Below, piece by piece: positions 10,185 to 23,500 of a stretch of DNA of 64,000 bases (its first letter is position 1; each line of letters starts with the position of its first letter). The position numbers were made by a program, and so were the translations under genes. The notes beneath the pieces were generated by a model. That model saw only the letters and a program-made list of their open reading frames with translations, ran no database searches and was not told where the DNA came from. Origin of the DNA: Manihot esculenta (Eukaryota > Streptophyta > Magnoliopsida > Malpighiales > Euphorbiaceae); assembly GCF_001659605.2 (NCBI RefSeq), contig NC_035162.2, forward strand, positions 28,573,526 to 28,637,525, in the 5' to 3' direction.

Positions 10185-13100
10185 ATGCGAGGAACTCATC
10201 GATCAGCTCGATTGACTGGAGTCCCACCAGATAGTGAGAGATTAGCTGCTCGTCCTCCTGCATTGCCGAGGGCAAGGTCACAAAGATCTAGCAGGGAAGG
10301 CATGTCAATAGACCCTAGAAGGTCTGTAGGCGAGAGCAGAAGAGGGACAGTTAGAGGAGGTAGATCAGAGGAGGTGAGGGAGGCCATGGAGACTGACCCG
10401 TCTATGGATGAAGGTATGGGAGAATCCCAGGGAGGCGTTCAGGCCTCAGGTTTTGACTATCCAACCTTTTCCCTGGATCCAGAGTATCTGATGGAGGGTA
10501 TGTCGGAGTACTCTCGTTTTGTCCCATATCCTACATATATGCCATACCCTCACTATTACCCACCATACCCCATGTATCCACCCTCCCCTACCCATCCAAG
10601 TGCAGCACACCCAGAACTAAATGAACCTGTACCCCCACCACCACAAACAGAACCAGTAGCCCCTGTTGCCTAAACACCTCCACCTAGTTCGTCTGGAAGT
10701 AAGGTGAAAATGACGGAGTACCTAAAATTGGATGCTCCTAAGTTCAATACAGGAGATGATCCATTTGAGTACCTGAGAACTATGAAGATGATCACTGATG
10801 AGTTGGGTGCAGATGATAGCAGAGCCATTGAAATGGCGGGGTTTACACTAAAGTGTAAGAAGGCTCGGGAATGGTTCAAGAATTATGTGGAGCCCAGGAT
10901 GAACAGTATGTCGTGGGGAGAGTTCGCCAATGAGTTTGCAGGGTGGGCTTTTCCTGATAGCTCCAGGGAGATGAAGGTAATAGAGTTTGAACAATTACGA
11001 CAGACAAATGAGATGAGTGTTGACGAGTTTACAGATAAGTTCCTGGATTTGCTTCAGTACATGGGTCAGGCCTATGATACTGATCAGAAGAAGGCAATGA
11101 GATATACCATGAGACTTCATCCCAGGTATTCTTCCTTGATCCTTCCAGCAGAAAAGGAGAGTTTTCACTCTATAGTGGACGCAGCCAGGAAAATGGAAGC
11201 AAGTGCCAATATTCAGAAACAGTCAAAGGAACAGGCTTCGGGTTCTAAGGCCCCCAGTTCAGGAACTTCAGGCAACAAGAGATGGGATAGAGCGAAAGGA
11301 TTAAAGAATAAGTTTTGGAGTAAAGCCAAGTCTAGTCTGGGAATGGGTAGTGGTTCAAGCTCTGGCACAACTAGTCCAGTGTGCAAAAGATGTGGGAGAC
11401 CCCACAGGGGAGCCTGTCAGTTGGGATCTTCAGCCTGTTTTAGATGTGGACAGGAAGGGCATTTTGCTCAGGATTGTCCTCAGGTGACTTTTGTGGCACC
11501 ATCCCAGCAGATGAGTTCAGGCAGTGTTGTACAGCCAGTAGGGCAGCCAGCAGCTCCAGCCATGCCTCAGGGTAGTGGCAGAGGTAGAGGGAGAGGGGTA
11601 GCCTCTACTTCAGCAGCAGGTTCCCGAGGTGGAAATCCGGTAGCCCCCGCACGGATTTTCACAGTGACACAGGAAGAGGCTAACACATCGAACACTATGG
11701 TGTCAAGTAATCTCATCATTGGGTGTTCAGATGTGTATGTTTTGATGGACCCCAGTGCTTCTCATTCCTTTATTGCTTCGAGAGCCATAGAGAGGTTGGG
11801 TTTGATCAGTTCTGAGTTAGAGTATCCTCTCTGGGTCAGTGGACCCAAGTGCGACCCATCAGTGGCAGCGTTAGTCTGTCGTTTCAGTCTAGTGTTTATA
11901 GAGGATAGATGCCTTCTAGCTGACCTTGTGGTTCTAGATTTGACAGATTTTGACGTCATTCTAGGGATGGATTGGCTATCTACATATAGTGCTACCTTGG
12001 ACTGTAGAGACAAGATAGTTAGTCTCAGAGACCAGGATGGGTCCGAGTGTGTCTTCAGAGGAGATAGGAGAGGTACACCCAGAGGGTTGATTTCAGCCCT
12101 TCAGGCTCGTCGTTTGCTTAGGAGGGGTTGTCAGGGGTTTCTAGCTCATGTGAGGGAGCTAGATAGTCAGGTTAGGGAACCAGCTTTAGTACCCATTGTC
12201 CAAGAGTTTTCAGATGTTTTCCCAAACGAACTTCCAGGACTACCGCCTGGTAGGGAGATAGAGTTTGAAATTGAGTTATTGCCTGGTACCAGACCTATCT
12301 CTATTCCTCCCTACAGGATGGCACCAGCAGAGTTAAAGGAGTTGAAAGAACAGTTGCAGGACTTGGTAGATAAGAGTTTCATTTGCCCTAGTACCTCACC
12401 TTGGGGTGCTCCAGTGCTCTTTGTCAGAAAGAAGGATGGATCCCTCAGACTTTGTATTGACTACAGACAGTTGAACAAGGTCACTACCAAGAATAGGTAT
12501 CCTCTACCTAGGATTGATGATCTATTCGACCAGCTAGCTGGAGCAGGTTGTTTTTCTAAAATAGATCTGAGATCCGGGTATCATCAGTTAAGAGTCAGAG
12601 AGGCAGATGTGACTAAGACAGCTTTCAGGACCAGATATGGGCATTATGAGTTCTTAGTGATGCCGTTTGGGTTGACTAACGCCCCTGCAGCATTCATGGA
12701 TCTCATGAACAGAGTTTTCAGCGAGTATCTGGATCACTTTGTTATTGTCTTTATCGATGAAATCTTAGTGTATTCCAGAGATGCAGAGGAGCATGCCCAG
12801 CATTTGAGGATAGTTCTGCAGACACTGAGAGAGCATGGTTTATATGCCAAGTTCTCTAAGTGTGAGTTTTGGTTGAGGAGCATTTCCTTCTTGGGACATG
12901 TAGTGACAGCAGAAGGGATTGAGGTAGACCCCAAGAAGATTGAGGTTGTAGCTAACTGGCCCAGACCCACTACAGTGACTGAGATTAAAAGCTTTCTAGG
13001 ATTGGCAGGTTACTACAGGAGGTTCGTACAGGACTTCTCAAAGATAGCTGCTCCTATGACCAAACTGACTCAGAAGAACCAGAAGTTTATTTGGTCAGAC

Positions 13101-15057
13101 CAGTGCGAAGAGAGCTTTGAGGAGCTCGAGAGGAGATTGACAACAGCACCAGTGTTAGCTCTGCCTGTTAGTGACGAGGATTTCACAGTGTTTTGTGATG
13201 CATCTCAAGTGGGATTGGGTTGTGTTTTGATGCAGAGTGATAGGGTGATTGCTTATGCTTCTAGACAGTTAAAGAAGCACGAGTTGAATTATCCCACCCA
13301 TGACCTAGAGATGGCAGCACTTATTTTTGCACTCAAGATGTGGCGGCATTACCTCTATGGGGTTAAATGCGAGATTTTTACTGATCACAAGAGTTTACAG
13401 TACATCTTGAGCCAGAGAGAGCTGAATTTGAGGCAGAGAAGATGGGTAGAATTGCTCAGTGATTATGATTGTAAGATCCAGTATCATCCGGGTAAGGCGA
13501 ATGTTGTGGCAGACGCCCTAAGCCGGAAATCACTAGGCAGTTTATCCCATATAGCAGCAAAGCGGAGACCAGTAGTGATAGAGCTTTATATGCTCATCGA
13601 GGAGGGGTTACAGCTAGAGTTGTCTGGTACAGGTGCGTTGATAGCACAGATGAGAGTGACACCAGTGTTTCTGGAGCAGATAGCTCAGAGACAGCACGAG
13701 GACCCTGAGTTGATGAAAATTGCCAGGACTGTTCAGTCAGGCAACAGTGCAGAGTTCAGATTTGACAGCCAAGGGATCCTTCGCTATGGAAGTCGACTTT
13801 GTGTACCAGATGTTAGTAGTCTGAAGGAAGACATTATGAGGGAAGCTCATAATGCGAGATATAGTGTTCACCCGGGAGCCACCAAGATGTATCAAAATCT
13901 GAAGAAAGTATATTGGTGGCTAGCCATGAAAAAAGAAGTGGCATAGTTCGTGACAGCTTGTGAGGTTTGTCAGAGGGTGAAATTAGAACATCAGAAGCCG
14001 GCTGGAATGCTTAACCCACTGCCGATTCCAGAATGGAAATGGGAGAACATAGCTATGGATTTTGTAGTGGGCTTACTGGCAACGTCCAACAGGATAGACT
14101 CTATATGGGTGATTGTGGACAGACTCACGAAATCTGCTCATTTCATTCCAGTTAGGAGTAACTATTCTGTGGATAAGTTGGCACAGGTATATCTGGATGA
14201 AGTAGTGAGACTACATGGAGTTCCAGTGTCTATAGTGTCAGACAGAGGACCTCAGTTCACCTCCAGATTTTGGCGAAGTCTGCAGAGTGCAATGGGCACA
14301 AGATTAGATTTTAGTACTGCTTTCCACCCACAGACTGATGGACAGTCGGAGAGGACCATCCAGACCATAGAGGATATGCTCCGAATGTGTGTGTTAGACT
14401 TTGGCGGTTCTTGGAGGCAGCATCTACCTCTGGTGGAGTTTGCCTACAATAACAGTCATCATGCTAGCATCAGGATGGCTCCTTATGAAGCATTATATGG
14501 GAGGAAGTGCAGATCACCTGTTTGCTGGGAAGAGGTAGGAGAGAAGGCTCTTGCAGGACCAGAGTTAGTAGAGATTACCAGTAGAACAGTGCCAGTGATT
14601 AGAGAAAGGATCAGAACAGCGCAGAGTAGACAGAAAATCTATGCAGACGTTCCTAGGAAACTGTTAGAGTTTCAGGAGGGAGATTGGGTATTGCTGAAAG
14701 TGTCTCCAATGAAAGGAGTGGTTCGTTTTGGGAAGAAGGGTAAGTTAGCTCCACGGTACATTAGACCCTTTGAGATTTTGTAGAGGATTGGAAATGTATC
14801 ATATAAGCTGGATTTACCTACTTCTATGGAGAGGATTCACCCGGTATTTCATGTTTCTATACTACGAAAATTTGTGTCAGATCCGGGTCAGGTTATTAGT
14901 GAGCCTGATGTGGAGATTCAAGGGGATCTCACTTATATAGAGCAGCCAGTACGGATTCTGGACACACAGATCAGACAGATAAGGAACAAGAAGATTCCGA
15001 TGGTGAAAGTTTTGTGGAACCACCATAATCTGGAAGAGTGCACCTGGGAGACGCGGG
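10185..15057 (+). pseudogene. E1 gag-pol polyprotein, broken
   Basis: I start at the ATG at 10185 because the following MRGT is shared by gag of E2, E3 and E5. Domains in order: proline/tyrosine-rich gag N-terminus, capsid (about 10704-11200), two zinc knuckles ([12 protein letters not shown] and [14 protein letters not shown], about 11385-11475), protease, RT, RNase H, H2C2 and D-D-E integrase, then a GPY/F-like and chromodomain-like tail. All parts lie in one frame with stops at 10671-10673, 13944-13946 and 14781-14783; the last two match CAG codons (read on the minus strand) in E3 and look like C-to-T decay. The protease reads DPSA where E2 and E3 have DPGA, and the RT motif reads FIDE instead of FIDD (12759-12761). 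The frame is cut at 15057 by the E2 boundary. Confidence 0.93.
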
Positions 15058-17225
15058 TGTAACGACCCCAAAATGGACCGTCACCGGCGCTAGGATTCAG
15101 GTCGGCTTAAGGCCGCCAGAACCCGTAGCAAGCCTGCTATACTCTCTGTGTACCTGTAAACCTCATACATGAGCATACATATTCTGTGAAAAAAAACTCT
15201 TTTCTGAACCAAGGCTTAACCTGTGCATGCACTATCTCTGTACTCTGTACTCATGTACTCTGTACTCTGTATCCCTGACTAGAGCTTGCTCTAGATGGGC
15301 TATCTCATACCTGTTAAGCCTGGTTTTCACATACAGGAAAACATATATACATATACAGATCATGTACAAAACATACATCACTAGGTCAAGCAACAACTAT
15401 TACATCTCTTTAATATTACATGTCCACTCTAAGCTATTACAGATCTCTTTACTTTTCATGTACTCTGCTGGACTGTCCCTGTACACTGTACACTGAACCT
15501 GCAAAACTGGGGTTAAGGGAGTGGGATGAGCTCTATAGCCCAGTGAGTAGAACAGTAAAACATCGCAGTAAAATATGATCTCATGGAATGCACCATATCA
15601 CAGACAAGCCACATCACGAGTAAACCTGTCACCACATAGTCCCAGTAACTCTGTGCCAGGGCGTAGAATCGAGCACCTGGTCTTCCTGTCATATATATAT
15701 ATGTGTATATAACACCTGTGTACTTACCATTGCCAGGGCGTAGTCAAAGGCTCCTGGACTTTACTATATACCTGCCAGGGCGTAGTCAAAGGCTCCTGGA
15801 CTTCTCTATACCTGCCAGGGCGTAGTCAAAGGCTCCTGGACTTCCTGTCTGAGACTATTGGATCATTCAGCATTTACTCACATCACCAAATAACAATGCA
15901 ATGCAACATATTCGTGGACTAATGCAATCACCCTATGGCATAAACATGATGCATGAGATATGCTAAAAGCAATTTGTGGTTCAATTAAAAGTCATAAGTT
16001 TAGTTCCACTCACCTCTGGCTATCTGGACTGGCTGACTCTGCAGGCTCTGAAACTCTGGAGCAGTACTCACTGCTGCTCTCTCTGGTTCCTCTGGTCTGT
16101 ACCTATACAGATGGACTCAAATGAGGGACCAAAACTAGCTTAATACCAACTCTATTAACTTTCCCACGAATCCCCTTAAACTCATTCAACTATCCATGCA
16201 AAGCATGCAAAAGAAAGCTGGACAGGACACGTTCGGCGGCAGGTTCGGCGGCCGAATGTCCTCTCCAGAGACGAAACTCAAGCACCTTCGGCGGCCGAAT
16301 CCCCCAAACAGAGCCGAACATGCAAAAACACTCGGGGGTAAGCTGTGGCAACCAAGTCACCATGCAGGAGGTTCGGCGGCCGAATGAACCTTCGGCTGCC
16401 GAACCTGAGTTCATCCAGAACTCAGCTTCAACGGCAAACCATCTTCTCCTTCCTTTCAACCACTCAAACCATATATACTCCAACTCCTCACCACACATAT
16501 ACTCATGTATATGATCACAGGGGTCCAAAACTATCTAACAACCCCAAACAACAAAACAAACATAACACATAATCAGGAATACATGCATAAATCATCAAAT
16601 CTCCCATTAACTCCCTAAACATGCATCTCTCTCTCCCCAACTCCCATAAAACCTTCAGAAAACATAAAACCCTGGTCAAGAGCATCACTTACCTCCTGAA
16701 GCAAGAAGCTAAACACTCTGAACAAGGGAAAACGGACCAACTCTTCTCACACTCTCAAACTCTCTCAACCTCACTTTTTGCTTCAAAACCTTCACAACTT
16801 GGTAAACGAGCAAACTCTTGCATGAGCTGCTCAAACTTAGCACATAAAGCATAGGAGACGTGGCCAACTTCTGGACATGATCTGGTGATAACATCTGTCC
16901 AAAATGCTGACTAAGGATGCCCAACAGCTGGCTGGCCAACTCAGTTTCGGCTGCCGAATCGTATGCAAAACCATGCAACATTCGGGGGCCGAACGTACCT
17001 TCGGAAGCCGAACATTGGGCACTTTCGGCGGCCGAACTTACCTTCGGCGGCCGAACTTGGCTCCTCTGCCTTGGTTCATTTCACCTCAACCCTATCACAC
17101 TGTAAACCCAGAAAACACATCATAACACGTAAAAAACATAACTCCTACCCTTATATAGAATCCCAACACCCCGGATTCCATCAGACAACAGAAATTCCGG
17201 TGCCGGACTCTAGCCGGGTATTACA
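15058..17225 (-). repeat. E2 3' LTR
   Basis: This 2168-bp LTR runs from TGTAACGACC to GGGTATTACA on the plus strand. It differs from its partner at 38395-40576 by about eight single bases plus a 12-base and a 2-base length change, counted by eye. It holds three hairpin repeats (15731-15845) and palindrome clusters at 16228-16405 and 16940-17060. Confidence 0.95.
15731..15845. repeat. Tandem hairpin repeats in E2 3' LTR
   Basis: There are three units of TGCCAGGGCGTAGTCAAAGG followed by CTCCTGGACTT. Each carries CCAGG and CCTGG arms 15 bases apart. Confidence 0.85.
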
Positions 17226-17259
17226 TTCTCCCCTCCTTAAGAACATTCGTCCTCGAATG
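17226..17259 (-). promoter_or_regulatory. E2 polypurine tract and adjacent hairpin
   Basis: On the minus strand a purine run (CTTAAGGAGGGGAGAA) abuts the 3' LTR and would prime plus-strand DNA. Just upstream lies CATTCG-AGGA-CGAATG, a stem with a four-base loop that recurs beside the tract in E3, E4, E5 and E6. Confidence 0.85.
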
Positions 17260-17301
17260 GTCCTAAAACAACAAAAACAAAACACAAGGAGGAAACTAAC
17301 C

Positions 17302-18282
17302 TCAAAACAAATATGGATACTGCTGGAGCATAGACTCCCGCGTCTCCCATGTGCACTCTTCTAGATTATGGTGGTTCCATAGAACTTTCACCATCGGAAT
17401 CTCCTTGTTCCTTAGCTGTCTGATCTGCGTGTCCAGAATCCGCACTGGCTGCTCTATATAGGTGAGATCTGTATGAATCTCCACCTCAGGCTCACTCAGA
17501 ACCTGAGTCGGATCTGACACAAACTGTCGTAGCATAGAAACATGAAATACCGGGTGAATCCTCTCCATAGAAGCAGGTAAATCCAGCTTATACGACACAT
17601 TTCCGATCCTCTGCAACACCTCAAAGGGTCCAATGTACCGTGGAGCCAATTTACCTTTCTTTCCAAAACGAACCACTCCTTTCATTGGAGACACTTTCAG
17701 CAATACCCAATTACCCTCGTGAAACTCTAACTGTTTTCTGCGAACGTCTGCATAACTTTTCTGTCTACTCTGCGCTGTTCTGATTCTCTCTCTAATCATG
17801 GGCACCATTCTACTGGTAATGTCTACTAACTCTGGCCCTGCAAGAGCCTTCTCTCCTACCTCTTCCCAGCAAACAGGGGATCTGCACTTCCTCCCATACA
17901 AAGCTTCATAAGGAGCCATCCCAATGCTAGCATGATGACTGTTATTGTAGGCAAACTCCACCAAAGGTAGATGCTGCCTCCAAGAACCGCCAAAGTCTAA
18001 CACACATAGTCGAAGCATATCCTCTATGGTTTGGATGGTCCTTTCTGATTGTCCATCAGTCTGTGGGTGGAAAGCAGTACTAAAATCCAATCTCGTGCCC
18101 ATCGCACTTTGCAGACTCCGCCAAAAGCGGGAAGTAAACTGAGGTCCTCTGTCTGAAATTATAGACACTGGAACTCCATGTAATCTCACTATCTCATCCA
18201 GATAGACCTGTGCCAACTTATCCACAGAATAGTTACTCCGTACTGGAAGAAAATGAGCAGATTTTGTGAGTCTGTCCACAAT
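17302..18282 (-). pseudogene. E2 pol, C-terminal part (integrase core to chromodomain-like tail)
   Basis: This is the end of the E2 polyprotein, separated from the rest by E3 inserted at 18283. It begins in the integrase core ([10 protein letters not shown]), keeps the second catalytic Asp (SDRGPQFTS) and the Glu (QTDGQSERT), then the GPF motif (YIGPFEVLQ) and the tail ending [17 protein letters not shown]. The frame is open, so E2 was disabled by insertion and not by decay. The ACAAT at 18278-18282 is the left copy of the E3 target site. Confidence 0.93.
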
Positions 18283-20516
18283 TGTAACGACCCCAAAATG
18301 GACCGTCACCGGCGCTAGGATTCAGGTCGGCTTAAGGCCGCCAGAACCCGTAGCAAGCCTGCTATACTCTCTGTGTACCTGCAAACCTCATACATGATCA
18401 TACAGTTTCTGTGAAAATAAAACTCTTTTCTGACCCAAGGCTTAACCTGTGCATGCACAATCTCTGTACTCTGTACTCATGTACTCTGTACTCTGTATCC
18501 CTGACTAGAGCTTACTCTAGATGGGTTAACTCATACCTGTTAAGCCTGGTTTTCACATACAGGAAAACATACATACATATACAGATCATGTATAAAACAT
18601 ACATCACTAGGTCAAGCAACAACTATTACATCTCTTTCATATTACATGTCCACTCTAAGCTATTACAGATCTCTTTTCTTTTCCTGTACTCTGCTGGACT
18701 GTCCCTGTACACTGTACACTGAACCTGCAAAACTGGGGTTAAGGGAGTGGGATGAGCTCTATAGCCCAGTGAGTAGAATAGTAAAACATCGTAGTAAAAT
18801 ATGATCTCATGGAATGCACCATATCACAAACAAGCCACATCAAGAGTAAACCTGTCACCACATAGTCCCAGTAACTCTGTGCCAGGGCGTAGAATCGAGC
18901 ACCTGGTCTTCCTGTCATATATGTATATGTGTATATAACACCACACCTCTGTACTTACCATTGCCAGGGCGTAGTCAAAGGCTCCTGGTCTTTACTATAT
19001 ACCTGCCAGGGCGTAGTCAAAGGCTCCTGGACTTGCTATACCTGCCAGGGCGTAGTCAAAGGCTCCTGGACTTGCTATACCTGCCAGGGCGTAGTCAAAG
19101 GCTCCTGGACTTCCTGTCTGAGACTATTGGATCATTCAACATTCACTCACATTACCAAATAACGATGCAATGCAACATATTCGTGAATACTAATGCCATC
19201 AACCTATGGCATAAACATGATGCATGAGATATGCTAAAAGCAGTTTGTGGTTCAATAAAAGTCATAAGTTTAGTTCCACTCACCTCTGGCTATCTGGATT
19301 GACTGACTCTGCAGGCTCTGAACCTCTGGAGCAGTACTCACTGCTGCTCTCTCTGGTTCCTCTGGTCTGTACCTATACAGATGAACTCAAATGAGGGACC
19401 AAACAAACGTAGACATACCTCTCTTAAACTCCCCAAGAATCCCCTTAAACTCACTCAACTATCCATGCAAAGCTTGCAAAAGAGAGCTGGACAGGACACT
19501 TTCGGCGGCAGGTTCGGCGGCCGAATGTCCTCTCCAAAGACGAAACTCAAGCACCTTCGGCGGCACCTTCGGCGGCCGAATCCCCCAAACAGAGCCGAAC
19601 ATGCAAAAACACTCGGGGGCAAGCTGTGGCAACTAAGCCACCATGCAGGAGGTTCGGCGGCCGAATAAACCTTCGGCTGCCGAACCTGAGTTCATCCAGA
19701 ACTCAGCTTCAACGGCAAACCATCTCCTCCTTCCCTTCAACACTTTCTAACATGCATCCTTCACGTATTCAACACACATATACTCAAGTATATGTTCACA
19801 GGGGTCCAAAACTAGCTAATAACCCCAAAAAAAACAAAACAAACATAACACATCAACATGTATACAGACATAAATCATCAAAAACTACCATGAATAACCT
19901 AAGCATGCTTCTCCTTCCTTTCACTCTTCAGAAAACATATAAACAGGGTCTAAAACTGCCCTTACCTCTGGAAACAGGAAGATACACACACTGAACAAAG
20001 GAAAAACAGATCAACCTCTCTTCAAACTCGCAAAATCTCAAAAGCGTAACTTTTGTTTCTCTCAACTCTCAACACCTTTGCAAGCACCTCAAACTGCTGT
20101 AAGAACAACCAAAAACATGTACAGATGAGTCATAAGAGACGTGGTCATTCCATGGCAAGAATCTGAGGCCAACACTTGTCAAAAAAAAAACATGACTCAG
20201 CTCACTAGCCAACTCAGCTTCGGCTGCCCAATCGCATGCGAAACCATGCAACATTCGGGGGCCGAACTTGAATTTCAGAAGCCGAACATTGGACACTTTC
20301 GGCGGCCGAACTTACTTTCGGCGGCCGAACTTGGCTCCTCTGCCTTGGTTCATTTCACCTCAAAACTCACTTCCATTACCCTTAACACCAAACTATAACA
20401 CCAAAAACATATCATAACACTTAGAAACCATAACTCCTACCCGTATAAGAATCCCAACACCCCGGATTCCACCAGACAACAGGAATTCCGGTGCCGGACT
20501 CTAGCCGGGTATTACA
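18283..20516 (-). repeat. E3 3' LTR
   Basis: This 2234-bp LTR has the same termini as E2 (TGTAACGACC to GGGTATTACA on the plus strand). It carries four hairpin repeats (about 18961-19112) where E2 has three, and two palindrome clusters (about 19500-19690 and 20215-20335). Confidence 0.95.
18961..19112. repeat. Tandem hairpin repeats in E3 3' LTR
   Basis: There are four units of GCCAGGGCGTAGTCAAAGG plus CTCCTGG and a short spacer. The equivalent array in the other E3 LTR is at about 26395-26544, where one unit carries a CCAGA change in the left arm. Confidence 0.85.
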
Positions 20517-20552
20517 TTCTCCCCCCCTTAAGAACATTCGTCCTCGGATGTT
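20517..20552 (-). promoter_or_regulatory. E3 polypurine tract and adjacent hairpin
   Basis: On the minus strand a run of eight G within CTTAAGGGGGGGGAGAA abuts the 3' LTR. The upstream hairpin CATCCG-AGGA-CGAATG has one changed stem base compared with E2. Confidence 0.85.
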
Positions 20553-20592
20553 CCTAAAACAACAAAAACAAAACACAAGGAGGAACCTAACC

Positions 20593-23500
20593 TCAAAACA
20601 GATGTGGATACTGCTGGAGCATAGACTCCCGCGTCTCCCAGGTGCACTCTTCTAGATTATGGTGGTTCCATAGAACTTTCACCATCGGAATCTCCTTGTT
20701 CCTTAGCTGTCTGATCTGCGTGTCCAGAATCCGTACTGGCTGCTCTATATAGGTGAGATCCGTATGAATCTCCACCTCAGGCTCACTCAGAACCTGATTC
20801 GGATCTGACACAAACTGTCGTAGCATAGAAACATGAAATACCGGGTGAATTCTCTCCATAGAAGCAGGTAAATCCAGCTTATACGACACATTTCCGATCC
20901 TCTGCAACACCTCAAAGGGTCCAATGTACCGTGGAGCCAATTTACCTTTCTTCCCAAAACGAACCACTCCTTTCATTGGAGACACTTTCAGCAATACCCA
21001 ATTACCCTCCTGGAACTCTAATTGCTTTCTGCGAACATCTGCATAACTTTTCTGTCTACTCTGAGCTGTTCTGATTCTCTCTCTGATCATGGGCACCATT
21101 CTACTGGTAATGTCTACTAACTCTGGCCCTGCAAGAGTCTTCTCTCCTACCTCTTCCCAGCAAACAGGTGATCTGCACTTCCTCCCATATAATGCTTCAT
21201 AAGGAGCCATCCCAATGCTAGCATGATGACTGTTATTGTAGGCAAACTCCACCAAAGGTAGATGCTGCCTCCAAGAACCGCCAAAGTCTAACACACAAAG
21301 GCGAAGCATATCCTCTATGGTCTGGATGGTCCTTTCTGACTGTCCATCAGTCTGTGGGTGGAAAGCAGTACTAAAATCCAATCTCGTACCCATCGCACTT
21401 TGCAGGCTCCGCCAAAAGCGGGAAGTAAACTGAGGTCCTCTGTCTGAAACTATAGACACTGGAACTCCATGTAATCTCACTATCTCATCCAGATAGACCT
21501 GTGCCAGCTTATCCACAGAATAGTTACTCCGTACTGGAAGAAAATGAGCAGATTTCGTGAGTCTGTCCACAATCACCCATATCGAGTCTATCCTGTTGGA
21601 CGCTACTGGTAAACCCACTACAAAATCCATGGCTATGTTCTCCCATTTCCACTCTGGAATCGGTAATGGGTTAAGCATTCCGGCTGGTTTCTGATGCTCT
21701 AATTTCACCCTCTGACAAACCTCACAGGCTGTCACAAATTGCGCCACTTCTTTCTTCATGGCTGGCCACCAATAGACCCGTTTTAGATCCTGATACATCT
21801 TGGTGGCTCCTGGGTGAACACTATACCTCGCATTATGAGCTTCTCTCATAATGTCTTCCTTCACACTGCCCCTATCTGGTACACAAAGTCGACTCCCATA
21901 GCGAAGGATCCCTTTACTGTCAAATCTGAACTCTACACTATTGCCTAACTGAACAGTCCTGGCAATTTTCATCAACTCAGGGTCCTCATGCTGTCTTTGA
22001 GCTATCTGCTCCAGAAACACAGGTGTCACTCTCATCTGTGCTATCAACGCACCTGTACCAGACAACTCTAGCTGTAATCCCTCGTCAAAGAGCTTATAAA
22101 GCTCCATCACAACTGGTCTCCGCTCTGCTGCTATATGGGATAAACTGCCTAGTGACTTCCGGCTTAGGGCGTCTGCGACAACATTCGCCTTACCCGGATG
22201 ATACTGGATCTTACAATCATAATCACTGAGCAATTCTACCCACCTTCTCTGCCGCAAATTCAGCTCTCTCTGACTTAAGATGTACTGTAAACTCTTGTGA
22301 TCAGTGAAGATCTCGCATTTAACCCCGTAGAGGTAATGCCGCCACATCTTAAGTGCAAAGATAACTGCTGCCATCTCTAGGTCATGGGTAGGGTAATTCA
22401 ACTCGTGCTTCTTCAACTGTCTAGAAGCATAAGCTATTACCCGATCACTCTGCATCAATACACAACCCAATCCCACTCGAGATGCATCACAGAATACTGT
22501 GAACTCTTCATTATTGACAGGCAGAGCTAACACTGGTGCTGTTGTCAATCTCCTCTTGAGCTCCTCAAAGCTCTCTTCACACTGGTCTGACCAGATAAAT
22601 TTCTGGTTCTTCTGAGTCAATTTGGTCATAGGAGCTGCTATCTTTGAGAAGTTCTGAACGAACCTCCTGTAGTAACCTGCCAGTCCCAGAAAGCTTTTAA
22701 TCTCAGTCACTGTCGTGGGTCTGGGCCAGTTAGCTACAGCCTCTATCTTCTTGGGGTCTACCTCAATACCCTCTGCTGATACCACATGTCCCAATAAGGC
22801 AATGCTCCGTAACCAGAACTCACACTTCGAGAACTTGGCATATAAACCATGCTCTCTCAGTGTCTGCAGTACTATCCTCAGATGCTGGGCATGCTCCTCT
22901 GCATCTCTGGAATACACTAAGATATCATCGATAAACACAATGACAAAGTGATCCAGAAACTCACTGAATACTCTGTTCATGAGATCCATAAATGCTGCAG
23001 GGGCGTTAGTCAGCCCGAACGGCATCACTAAGAACTCATAATGCCCATATCTGGTCCTAAAAGCTGTCTTAGGCACATCGGCCTCTCTGACTCTCAACTG
23101 ATGATACCCAGATCTCAGATCTATTTTCGAGAAACAACCTGCTCCAGCTAGCTGGTCAAATAGATCATCAATCCGAGGTAAGGGATATCTATTCTTGATA
23201 GTGACCTTTTTCAACTGTCTGTAGTCGATACAAAGTCTGAGGGATCCATCCTTCTTTCTGACAAAGAGCACTGGAGCACCCCAAGGTGAGGTACTAGGGC
23301 GGATGAAACCCTTATCTACCAAGTCCTGCAACTGTTCTTTCAACTCTGTTAACTCAGCTGGCGCCATCCTGTAGGGAGGAATAGAGATAGGTCTAGTACA
23401 TGGCAGTAATTCAATTTCAAACCCTATCTCCCTATCAGGTGGTAGTCCTGGTAAATCGTCTGGGAACACATCGAGAAACTCTCGGACTACTGGTACTGTG

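Larger units (their letters stand above)
7687..15057 (+). mobile_element. E1: truncated Tekay/Del Ty3/gypsy retrotransposon
   Basis: The order is 5' LTR (7687-9960), initiator-Met primer site, gag, protease, reverse transcriptase, RNase H, integrase and chromodomain-like tail. The element stops inside its final codons at 15057, where E2 begins exactly at its LTR terminus. The 3' end of pol, the polypurine tract and the 3' LTR are missing. No 5-base duplicate of the left flank (ATGGA) is found to the right. Three in-frame stops and altered catalytic residues show that it is dead. It must predate E2. Confidence 0.93.

Noticed and set aside
15731..15845. Regular repeats with short spacers that could be mistaken for a CRISPR array.
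   Set aside because: The repeats are adjacent, with 5-12 base spacers of no diversity, sit in plant LTRs and recur in each LTR copy.
16196..16528. Frames of 60-140 codons inside the LTRs on both strands, rich in GGRFGGR, RRPN or SAAE.
   Set aside because: They are translations of the GCC-palindrome clusters in various frames, recur only where the LTR recurs, and differ between LTR copies by frame changes.
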